Of a DNA stretch of 64,000 bases, positions 1 through 10,400 are shown in pieces. The notes under the pieces are model-generated. The model saw only the letters and a list, made by a program, of their open reading frames with translations. It searched no databases and was not told where the DNA came from. The position numbers and the translations under genes were made by a program. This stretch comes from Heligmosomoides polygyrus polygyrus (lineage: Eukaryota; Nematoda; Chromadorea; Rhabditida; Heligmosomidae). The first letter of the stretch is position 1; each line of letters begins with the position of its first letter. The DNA lies in the NCBI GenBank assembly GCA_947396885.1, contig OX377201.1, forward strand, positions 2,647,879-2,711,878. The letters run 5' to 3'.

Positions 1-200
1 TCACTCCGGGGTCGGAGAGTTGCCACAAGACTTGTCTGGGAAGGACACAGCAGTGGCTTGTCCATTGGCTGGCCACCGCAAGGCATTGTAAGGCCAAATG
101 CGCATTCAAATAACCTCCACGACATCCTGTAGAAGTAGAATGCGTGGCGTATCCCAAAATAGATTGAGTAGTGCCTTCCTTTATCCTTCGTCCTTTAGCA
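1..200 (+). mobile_element. tRNA-derived SINE, 3' part (cut by window edge)
   Basis: This is the body and tail of the window's commonest repeat. A full copy (e.g. 3593-3875) has a Pol III-like head (A-box-like TGTAGCGCAGTCGG, B-box-like GGTTCGGATTTC), a middle with 'ACTTGTCTGGGAAGGATA', and a tail with 'GTAGAAGTAGAATGCGTGGC' ending in CCTTTATCCTTT. The head of this copy lies outside the window. The short ORFs over these copies on either strand are repeats, not genes. Confidence 0.85.
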
Positions 201-790
201 GCTTCGGTATTGAAGCCCAAAGGGTAATTCTACTGCGGTGCATATTGCGTTTACTTCAAGAGATTTCGAGGTTTCGACGCCTACACTCCAGCCATAAATC
301 TCGAGTTAAGCTGCAGTAGGCGAGGAGAGCTGAGTGGGCATGACATGAAGTTCCCACCCTGCTTTGCTTTCTTTGAAGTCTCGGAGGAGGCAGCACATTC
401 GAATGGCTGTTTAATGCCCTCTGAAGCATTCCCATTGCCTAGCACTAAGCCCTGGATACCCGGTTCAAGGGATAGGATATAGAGATCGGAATAGAAGGCT
501 TTGAGAGAAGAAGGTCGAGATATGAATACGTTGCAGTTACGCTGTCATAAAATTTTCGAGTATTCGAATTCGAATATGTGCGAAAATGCGATTTTTCGGA
601 TAATCGAAAGAAAATTATTCCAATACCTACCCGAAAGGACCATTCAAGTATAACTATAACGAAAGGTCAAGCGGAATTGGTGCCCTTCACTTTCACCAAC
701 GTCGTCGATGTGAAGTCAAAAAGGGACGCTGAAGCTGAAGTTTTGAAGCATGACTTTTTCCACCCGCAGAGCCGCTTCTTGTGATCATAC
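201..790. other. intergenic stretch upstream of small secreted-peptide gene
   Basis: No gene or repeat is recognised. An open frame at 578-784 has no homology I recognise, no signal peptide and no splice context. The last 200 bases may hold the promoter of the gene starting at 794, but no TATA box or initiator is convincing. Confidence 0.4.
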
Positions 791-793
791 AAG

Positions 794-1161
794 ATGACGA
801 CGAATTTGCACAGAATTCTGCTTCTGGTGATGTTGGCCGTGGTGGTGGTGCTGGCCCTAGTGCTCGAAGTTCAGTCTGGATGTCATCAATCAGAAGATGC
901 CCGACCTGTCACCGGGTGTAAGGCAGCACCCAACATTCATAAATATAGACGATGCGACCCACTGTCATCGATTTCTTTGGGATACGCCACGCGTATTGCC
1001 TCGACCCATAAAAAATGGATGATAACTGACGACATATTTCGTGTAAAACTTGGGTTAATGGTATATCTGCTTTTCTTTTTTACATAGCTGATCAACATTG
1101 GGCGATTAGTGGCACTATAATGGAGCATGGAAGGCTTTTTGCTTACAAGTTCAATCCGTAA
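794..1161 (+). CDS. putative small secreted peptide (two exons)
   Basis: Model: exon 1 794-917, exon 2 1088-1161, 65 residues. Exon 1 begins with a strong signal peptide: a short basic start (residues 1-7), then a Leu/Val-rich core (9-25) ending near EVQSG, so about 37 residues would be secreted, with one Cys. The donor GTGTAAGG and the acceptor TTTTTTACATAG are nematode-like and the phases match (1 nt plus 2 nt). The stop at 1159-1161 is four bases before a SINE, so the gene may have been cut short by that insertion. I do not recognise a family. The alternative is an ORF reading through the intron to 1087, ending in a hydrophobic tail. No poly(A) signal is visible. Confidence 0.4.
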
Positions 1162-1164
1162 ATC

Positions 1165-1360
1165 GGAGTTGGTACGCTGGTAGAGCAGTGGAAGGAGGCG
1201 CCGGCCGTCGCATGTATCACGAATCGATTCGACGTTCGAATCCCGCCCAGAGAAACCAAGCCTTTTGCCCTCTGTCATCAGTGCATTGGTACCAAAATTG
1301 CCTGTAAAGGAAAAAACATTCACTTGTTCATCGATTTTTCACCGGTAGTTATTGTATAGA
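1165..1360 (+). mobile_element. SINE, diverged, tail-less
   Basis: It has the head motif (GGTAGAGCAGTGGAAGGAGG; B-box-like GTTCGAATCCC) and the middle (CACTTGTTCATCG) of the family, but the tail is missing. The next SINE begins directly after it in the opposite orientation. Confidence 0.7.
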
Positions 1361-1650
1361 GGATAAAAGGATAAAGGGCGGCGTTACTCAAACCCCTTTG
1401 GGAAGCGCCACGCATTCTATTTCTACGGGATGTCGTGGAGGCTGTGTGAATGCGTGTTTGGCCATACGACTTGCGATGACTAGCCGATGAACAAGTCAGC
1501 GCTTTATCCTCCCAGACAAGTCTTGTACCAATTCACCGACCCCGGACGGATGGAAGACTTGGTTGGCCTGGGCGGGAAATCCGAACCAGGAACCTGGCAT
1601 CGGGTGCAGGCGACAGTTGGCGCCTCCTCCGACTGCGCCACACGCGCCCA
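1361..1650 (-). mobile_element. SINE, near full length
   Basis: A reverse copy running from the tail (GGATAAAAGGATAAAGG) at the left to the head (CACGCGCCC) at the right. Together with the preceding copy it makes a tail-to-tail pair. Confidence 0.85.
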
Positions 1651-1796
1651 TTGTCACTGTATACGCCAAATACAGATTCGAGTTTCTGGTACATAGAAGG
1701 GAAATGAGGGGAAAAGAAAAACATATCTTTATCGTTACTACTCCATGAAGACCGTCATGCTTTTTTCTAGACCAAGTTACAGTAAGCAAACTTAGT

Positions 1797-2515
<719 letters not shown>

Positions 2516-2599
2516 TGACATGAAAATTTCAGCAAAAAATTACATCACTGTGCGAAACCTGAAAAAGAATTTTGCCCATAAGAGCATAATGGTTCCTAC

Positions 2600-2810
2600 T
2601 CGTACACAGAGGACTTTTTCATCTTCATCCTCTTGTTCATCTTCTTGACCACCGTGATCTGCCACAATCGGATGCACATCAGCTAGCTTAGGATCGATAG
2701 ACGTAGTTGGAAACGAAAGTGAGGGGTGTGCAAAAAACTGAATAAAAATGAATGCCGCTTTTCCAAGGGTGAGCCGACGAATTTGGGCAGCCTTCAGCAT
2801 TTTACACAAA
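2600..2810 (+). repeat. dispersed repeat R1, copy without SINE
   Basis: Shares an ancestor with 3410-3592 plus 3888-3910: both contain ATCGATAGAC, then GAAACGAAAGTGAGGGGTGT, then CAAAAAA and diverged downstream sequence. This copy is uninterrupted where the other carries a SINE. Function unknown. Confidence 0.75.
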
Positions 2811-3069
2811 CGTTTCGATTCAAGAACCTCTGAACTTGTTTTAAACACTTATATCTCAAGAAGCACTGCACGGTCCAGTTAAATGTATCCTGCCAACGTA
2901 CTGTAGACCTCCGTATTCGACGGAAGGCCTTGAAAAACTATTTCCGAGAAAAACTCCCTTGGAAAGAACTTTAAGTTTAGTACTTCAAGTGCTATTTTAT
3001 ACGTAATTGGAAGGCTTTTAGGAAAGAAGCGAAAACTTTTCTTAATCCATTACCCAGCTGAAGGTTAAA

Positions 3070-3353
3070 GGATAAAGGCCGGCGTTATTCAATCCTCTTT
3101 GGGATGCGCCACGCATTCTACTTCTACGGGATGTCGTGGAGACGTGTTGAATGCGCATTTGGCCATACAATGACTTGCGGTGGCCAGCCGATGTACAAGG
3201 ATGGAAGGCTTGGTTGGCCTAGGCGGGAAAACGGTGGCCAGCCGATGTACAAGGATGGAAGGCTTGGTTGGCCTAGGCGGGAAAACCGAACCAGGAACTG
3301 GCATCGGGTGCAGGCGACAGCCGGCGCCTCCTCCGACTGCGCTTCACGCGCCC
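3070..3353 (-). mobile_element. SINE with internal 54-bp tandem duplication
   Basis: A reverse copy that lacks part of the middle and carries a perfect 54-bp tandem duplication (3178-3231 and 3232-3285), beginning CGGTGGCCAGCCGATGTACA. Confidence 0.85.
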
Positions 3354-3409
3354 ATTATACCCAACTAGGAAACGGTAATGCTCTTCATGAGCACAAATGA
3401 GTCATTGTT

Positions 3410-3910
3410 CTCCTTTCACCTTCATCACCTCTTCGTCGTTGATCTTCCCACCTACCGGTCGTTTCGATCTGTGGCAACCGATAGGCCATCGGCATCGGTG
3501 ATCGATAGACATGACTAGAAACGAAAGTGAGGGGTGTGCAAAAAATTCGAATAATAGTCAATTTTGCTATTTCGAAGGCATATCAGCGGATTAGCGCGTG
3601 TAGCTCAGTCGGGGGAGGCGCCGGCTGTCGCGTGCACTCGATACCAGGTTCCTGGTTCGGATTTCCCGCCCAGGCCAACCAAGCCTTTCATCCCTGCGGG
3701 ATCGGTGAATACCAGACTTGTCTGGGAAGGATAGAGCGCTGACTTGTTCATCGGTTGGGCACCGGAAGTCATTGTTTGGCCAAATACGCATTCCGCGACA
3801 TCCCGTAAAAGTTGAATGCGTGGCGCATCCCAAAGGGAATTGAGTAACGCCGTCCTTTATCCTTTATTTTATTATTATCAGCGGATTTGGACAGCGTTTA
3901 AGTTCAAAAA
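3410..3910 (+). repeat. dispersed repeat R1, copy interrupted by a SINE
   Basis: Second copy of the repeat at 2600-2810, split by the SINE 3593-3875. Joining the flanks recreates the order seen in the uninterrupted copy. Confidence 0.75.
3581..3887 (+). mobile_element. full-length SINE with perfect 12-bp TSD
   Basis: The element is 3593-3875, flanked by TATCAGCGGATT at 3581-3592 and 3876-3887. The head has Pol III A/B-box-like motifs and the tail ends CCTTTATTTTATTAT. A 12-bp duplication is what LINE-driven target-primed insertion leaves. This is the reference copy for the family here. Confidence 0.93.
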
Positions 3911-4050
3911 TTGGTACACCTCCTTAAAAATGACTGGAATTGCGTTGCACTCCTTTAAATCCAAGACACTTTATACCAGAGTGGGCGTTTAATTCTGGTC
4001 GTTAATTTTTATCGAATTTTTGCAGTAAAAACATGCCCGTTTCATTTCAG

Positions 4051-4960
4051 TTAACACGTTGACGACCGCGCAATTTTCGCGCGTCGGGCACGTGGGACCG
4101 CGCGTACTGCGCGCGTGTGACACGATATTTCGTCACCTTAGCTTAGCATAAATTGAATTTTAAAAATGCACACCACGAATCTGATATCCGTTCTCAAAAT
4201 TTTGGTTTTGTTTCTATTCAATAATCCCTAAATCTTTTCTTACCCGCAATAAACTCCCCTCTTGATGGTCTAGTTGGAAAATAACTGTTTTTGAAGCGAA
4301 ACTTAGACGGAAAAATTCTAGAACTGCCATCTGAATTCGTAATTATGAGCATTCTGACGAGAACGAACCAAACGAAAGTTTTGACGACTTGTTGCTCGAC
4401 AGCGATCTTGAAGCACCCGATAGCATGGAAGGCAACGACATGGCTCGTGCTGTGGTACAACTCACAGCTGTTGATTGTCGATTAAAAGTGGTTTCTGCCC
4501 GGACTTTATCTGTGAAGCTGATTTCGTTAGTGACGTTTGATAACATCCAAGTAGTTGTAGTTTGTAATCATGTCTGTATGTTACCTTTACTGAATGAAGT
4601 CTCAAAAATAACCCTGAAATTCAATGGATAGTTGGTGGATGCCATAATAGGTTGCGCCTGATATATTCCCACGTAGCCATGCCACTCGTAACTTATCGTA
4701 ATCGAGCGAAATTCGAGAAGCTAATATTAGATTCCTGATCGGCACCTCAAATAACCCCATTAAGGGAGTTTGGACAAAGGTGATGAGAACACTAGTTATC
4801 GATGTGGATGGTAATCGGTCGTAATTTACCAAGCAGACATCGCCACTGTGTTCAGCATCTTAAATAACCTCCCTGGGCAAAGTCTGGACAAAGGTAACGT
4901 CACTCTGATAGAAATAATACTGTCGCGCACCATTGCGCGACATTGTCGTCAACGTGTTAA
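4051..4960. mobile_element. non-autonomous piggyBac-like element, TTAA TSD
   Basis: The ends are inverted (CACGTTGACGACCGCGCAA at the left; TTGTCGTCAACGTG at the right) and each is flanked by TTAA (4051-4054, 4957-4960), the target of piggyBac transposases. The GC-rich ends repeat short CGCG/GCGC motifs. Inside, around 4350-4480 (+), an acidic stretch (SDENEPNESFDDLLLDSD) could be the N-terminal remnant of a piggyBac transposase, but there is no catalytic core. Length about 902 bp, so it must be mobilised in trans. Confidence 0.8.
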
Positions 4961-5034
4961 CATGCTAAGCTTTATTTAAAATGCAAGTAGCTGAGTACTA
5001 TTATTTTAATGGAAGAAACAGGAAAAAACTATTC

Positions 5035-5890
5035 GTGTTCCATTTTCACGCCGAACTGAACAGCTTTCATAAAGCAAGGTGACAATATAAAGTTGTAAAA
5101 TAATGTGTTCTTTCGAGGTGATTTGTGTTGCCACCTATCCCGAGACAAACCTCTTTATAATAGAATTGAAGTAAACTAGGTTTGAAAATTTTCAAAGGAA
5201 TGTGGACACTTTTAAAATCAACCTCAACACTTTGCGGACTTTCGAAGCGAGCGCCTTCCAAATTTTATTATTTTAGCTGCAAAAAATGGTTTCAAACACT
5301 TTTTAAATGCGGAAACTTAACAGCTATTTTTGCGAAGCACCCAGTCTAATGCGCTGCGATTTTTATCAGTGAAATCAATTTTTTATTTCTTTCTTTACAG
5401 ATTCTCGTTTGAAAAATCCCTAAAATTCTGTTTGCGCAGAATAACGCACTATTCACTGAGGTAGTAAAGCAATTAAGTGAGCAACCACTCCGCGCAGCTT
5501 CAAATGAGCAGTGCACTATCACTAGCAATCGGATACGCATAGTGATGTGCTCAGCAAGTGCATGGCGCGATCAGTGTACAACATTAAGTCGTGCCATAAC
5601 AAGACTTTACACTCGAAAAAAATTGCTTTCTTAAAATGAAAAAGGTCTAAAATCATTCTTGTGGCCAAATAAAACTGAAAATTTTGTAGAATTTTAAATC
5701 TTGTCTCCCCTTTTTTGGAAAAATTGAGTTATAAATTTTGAAGAATGGTCATAGTCATTTTTTAATTTTTAATAAGGCCCTGATAAGTTTGAAAGATGTT
5801 TGTTTGTGATCTGAAAGGTGTTCAGCTTTGTTTCAAACCTGCTCTGTTTGCCCTGAAAAATACAGTTTGACCTGAACATGGTATATTTCC
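5035..5890. repeat. AT-rich foldback element (family C), diverged
   Basis: Weak inverted similarity joins the ends (CATTTTCACGCCGAACTGAA near 5042; TTTGACCTGAACATGG near 5866), with the central motif GCATGGCGCGATC near 5562. The same layout occurs at 26895-27785 and 55180-56895. No coding capacity is visible. Confidence 0.45.
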
Positions 5891-5894
5891 ATTT

Positions 5895-6610
5895 CGACCC
5901 CGGTTTCTCAATTTTATAAAAGGGTAGTTTTTGAATGCTCCCATCAAATATTACTAGGATGAAGTTAATAAATTTATTCAGGATTTTTAGCAAAAATACA
6001 GGAATGAGGAACTAAAACTGGTGTTTATCTCTACGATTTTCATTCTTAACCGAACATTTTCAAACGAAAATAAACGTTTCTAAAACAAAACAGGCACTAC
6101 ATAACAAAAGCAGAATAATTTTTGTGTGAAAAAAAAACTCCGTAGCTCCTATAAAAAAGTGACCTAAAAAGAAATGTGTGCATTTTTAAATGCATATAGA
6201 ATTTCTATTATTTACCAATTGCATTCTGAAGCGCTCCGGCACAAAAAATTAGAAGGAGATTGTGCCCTGCACTCGTGCTGAGCATTGGCAGCAATGTTTA
6301 CTTGCGTGGTAGTGTAAAGGCTGTTGATCTCTGACATTATTTGTTTAAAATTTCTTCGAAAAATTATTCAAAAATGCTGTTTAAGGTCAAACGACAGAAA
6401 TTTTGTGTTTTATTCAGAAAATTGAGTATTTTTTCTTCAGACACTATGCATATACCAACTTTTATTATAAAAAAATTATTTTAAAAACATGATGTCTATT
6501 AAACTTTATGTACGCCCGATTGAAATTGCAAAACGACCATTTTATTTCTAAAGGTGTCCGGTTTCAAACTAAAAAAAAATGTCCAGCTTAAAATGAAAAT
6601 GGTACTTATC
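5895..6610. repeat. AT-rich foldback-like sequence (family C relative)
   Basis: AT-rich. The right end (GGTGTCCGGTTTCAAAC ... AAAATGAAAATGGTAC) resembles the ends of the other family C palindromes, and the mid-region has TGTGCCCTGCACTCGTG. No gene is visible in 5000-6610. Confidence 0.35.
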
Positions 6611-6663
6611 TTCAAGCAGTTGACGAAGTCTGTCCCTTGTACAAACAATAAGTACTGCTTTAA

Positions 6664-6985
6664 GGGCGCGTGTAGCGCAGTCAGAAGAGGCGCCGACTGT
6701 CGCCTGCACCCGTTACCAGGTCCTGGTTCGGATTTCCCGCCCAGGCCAACCAAGCTTCCCATCCCTCCGGGGTCGGTGAATTGGTACCAGACTTGTCTGG
6801 GAAGGAAATCTGGGGTGATGGAATTTTGTCTGAAAAGGATAAAGCACTGACTTGTCTATTGAATGGCCACCGCAAGTCATTGTATAGACCAAATACGCAT
6901 TTCAGTTTCCTCCACGACATCCCGTAGAAAGAGAACGCATGGCGTATCCCAAAAAGATTGACTAACCTTTATGGTTTATCCCATG
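6664..6985 (+). mobile_element. SINE with about 35-bp internal insertion
   Basis: The head GGGCGCGTGTAGCGCAGTCA is intact. Extra sequence between the 'CTTGTCTGGGAAGGA' and 'AAAGCACTGACTTG' blocks (about 6805-6838) is absent from other copies. The tail is diverged. Confidence 0.8.
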
Positions 6986-7360
6986 AGACTTTTCTCGTCC
7001 TAATTCGACTAGATGCTATGTAAACCACATCAAGCCGAAGCCAGCGCTTTGTCTCACTGGACCCGCTTTCCGCTATTCCAAGAACGGGTTCGCTAAGCGG
7101 CGCCGAGCGTTTCACTTAGCCATCCGGGGTTCACACAGCGGCATCCGGCCTGATCGCTCTCCTCATCATATCACGCACGTTCTCCGGGTGAAATCCCCTC
7201 GAAATGCGGAAATTCAGTCGCTGAAAATTCGCGCGCGCGACACGGGACATGCAACAGGAGCTGCAGCTGGACTGAGCTGGATCGTCGGGCCGCCCGCGCC
7301 GCACGGCTTGACCCCTTTAGGGGGCGGAAAAACGATGGAACGAAGCGCCCAGCGAACTGG

Positions 7361-7367
7361 ATAAAAA
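7361..7367 (+). promoter_or_regulatory. TATA-like box of the secreted-protein gene
   Basis: ATAAAAA lies 71 bp upstream of the ATG at 7432, in a GC-rich, repeat-free stretch (about 7030-7430) that contrasts with the SINEs on both sides. Position and setting suit a core promoter; this is inferred only from sequence. Confidence 0.4.
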
Positions 7368-7431
7368 GGGACACTGGCGACGGCTTCGCGATCACCATAT
7401 TCGACGCTCAACCATCGCCCGACTATCTCTG

Positions 7432-10400
7432 ATGGGTCGGCAGCTTCTCTTCGCTTCGGTCTTGTTCGGTGTACTCGCATCACTGGCCTCGGCCAGGCAA
7501 AGTGGGTCTGACTTCTTCTCGATTTTTCTCTTTCGGTTTTTCTAATTTATGCTTGGATAAGGATAAAGGACAGTGTTATTCAATCCCTTTGGAATGCGAT
7601 ACACATTCTACTTCTGCGGGATGTCGTGGAGGCGAGTTGAATGCGTATTTGGTCATACAATGACTTGCGGTGGCCAGCCGATGAACACGTCAGCGCTGTT
7701 TCTTTCCCAGACAAGTCTGGTACCAATTCACCGACCCCGGAGGGATGGAAGGCTTGGTTGGCCTGGGCGGGCAATGCGAACCAGGAACCTGGTATAGGGT
7801 GCAGGCGACAGCCGACGCCTCCTCCGACTGCGCTTCACGCGCCGGTTAATCAATGCTTAAATCTAATAAATCATTGTAACATCAATTGCTATTAAACCAG
7901 TAATGAAGAGTAGAACCTCAGTACTTTGTCCTTATAAAAGGAAACATATTCTGTTAGGGAAAGTGCAAAGAAATTTCACTAGGAGGCTTTACTTGAGACT
8001 GAATTGGTTCAGTTACGCGAACTTGCCTCACTTCTCCCACAGAAACCGAGACCATTAATTAAAGTCTCTGGGATCTCGTCGAAAAGCCAGGATCCCTGTG
8101 TTGTTCTCAAAATTTAGAATGGGATGCTAAAGCTCAAACTTTGAATAACTAGAGGCAGTTTTTTCAAAATGACCTGGAACTTCAAATACGAGCCTAAGGT
8201 ACAAATCATCTGCTCTCATGGAGCAGGTCCTATATATCCATAACTTAGAGAAGTGTTAAGACTAAAGAATAAACGAAAGTGTTACTCAATCCCATTGGGT
8301 ATGCGCCACACATTCTACTTCTACGGGACGTCGTGGGGGCGTGTTGAATGCACATTTGGCCATAGAATGACTTGCAGCGGCCAGCCGATGAACAAGTCAG
8401 AGCTCTATCCTTCCCAGACAGGTCTGGTACCAATTCACCTACCCTTGGACAGCTTTGTTGGCCTGGGCGGGAAATCCGAAGCAGGAACCTGGTATCGGGT
8501 TCACGCGACAGCCGGCATCTCCTCCGACTGCGCTACAAGCGCCCGCATTTGAGAAGAGTAGTAGATTTGATCCATACCTGTTTTCTACACTCCGACGCAA
8601 AGTTGGGTGTCGACTTTAACGTTAGTAAGTAGTAGGCTGTTTTGAGAGATTGTATGTTTTTCTCTGCTGCCTAGCTTATGCAGCGTCTTGAATAAATAGA
8701 TAAATAAATAAATAAATCTAGTGCGTCACAGTGCAGTCGGAGGAGGCGCTGGTTGTCCCGTGCACTCCGAATCAAGCGCTCGTGGTTTGCCTCAGGCCCA
8801 AGCCAAGCAAGCCTTTCATCCCTCTGGGGTCGGTGAATTGGTACCAGACATGTCTGGGAAGGAAAACCCTTGACTTGCCCATCGCCTTACCGCCGCAATT
8901 CATCATATAGGATAAATGTGCATTCAAGTCGCTTCCACGACATCTCGTAAAAGTAGAATGCGTGGCGTATCCCGAAGAGGATTGACTAATGTTGACCTTT
9001 ATCCCTGTATGGCTAAATTATCGCTTTAATGGCAAACATTTCTGCACTGCTTTTGAGCTTTTCACAACTTTGAGCTAGGTTTTTGACGGCAGTACTTCAT
9101 TGACAGCTTCTTCAAGCACAAAAATAGTGCAGAAATAGTCTCACAAGTCTTGGTGCTCCTATAGCACGATAGATCACACCTGTAGCAGTCTAATGGAGAG
9201 AGACACCTCACTCAGCTTTTTGGATAAAAGTGGAAGAGCACTGGCTTATAAAAATGGCGAGAACTGATTTGTCCGCAATTTTCTAGTGGGAAAAGCCAGC
9301 CTGTTGGTGTTTTTGTTTGGCGTTTTCTAGTGGTGCCCTCCTCCGACTAGGATAGACATCCAGGCATCTAGTCAAATGTGCAAGGTGATACGCAAATGCA
9401 GATTCTGAAGCATGCTCAACAAGCAAACCATCCTATGGTAGAAGAATAGAAGAAATAAGAAGCATTTCTCCGATGAAAACACCCTTTGGACTTGCACCCG
9501 AATATGGCCCGTCGAACTACAGAAGTGCGGAATTCTGTACGATCCTTCTTCGTGAAATCCTAAGTGATCTCTAGGCAGTATAAAATATTTGGTACTAGTA
9601 GTTATTGTGGCCCACACGGGGGTGAGACGCATCAGACCAATCAGGCCACATGGAACGGATGCGTCAACCAGACGAAGAGTATACTATCGGTGCTCTGATT
9701 GGATGGCGCGGTTCGGTCGAAGCTCTGTTTGAATAGGCGTTCCCAATTTCCCATGTAGGCCACATTAACGACTAGTACCAAATTTTCTTAAGGCTATTTC
9801 TGCCCCTTCCTCCCTAAACGACGCTCTTTTAGACCACTTCGGTGATCCGTGCTACCTTTGCCGATGCTTCGTCGAGTACACCGATCGAGATGTGGCCGTC
9901 CCGATACGGCCGTACGCGATGGCAGCCGACGGCTACGACACCACCGAGGACAGATGCCTGGCCACATGCTTAAGGGACAAGGTGAGCAGAAGCTGGAAAT
10001 GGTCTCGGACACCATTTGTTTTTTTTTCGCTCTGGATCTGTTCTATAGGGTGTCCAAAAAACACTATCACTCCTTGAACAAAGGAATACTAATTCGGTAC
10101 TTGTCGTTAGTGTGGCCTACATGAGAAGGCCGGATCGCACAAGGTAATCATAACCAACCAGGGCATCGCTCGGTCAGTGCACTAGTGTGCACATTCCCTC
10201 TGAATGGCACTCCTGTTAGATTCGGCCTGATTGGTCTGACACGCCCTCCTCCACATTAGGTCATATTGTCGACTAGTGGGCCAACTTTTCCCAGCTGTAA
10301 TGACATTCGTTTGAAGAGGGCCACGATGAATAAGCCTTTTGAAGGTGCACATAGCAGAATCGTCGCCCTCGGTGGCCTTGTCCCATGCACCTTGAGGTCC

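Noticed and set aside
3104..3400. Protein-coding genes with 'FYFYGMSWRR' or 'NKSALYPSQTS' motifs (many places)
   Set aside because: These peptides recur in every reverse SINE copy and are translations of the repeat.
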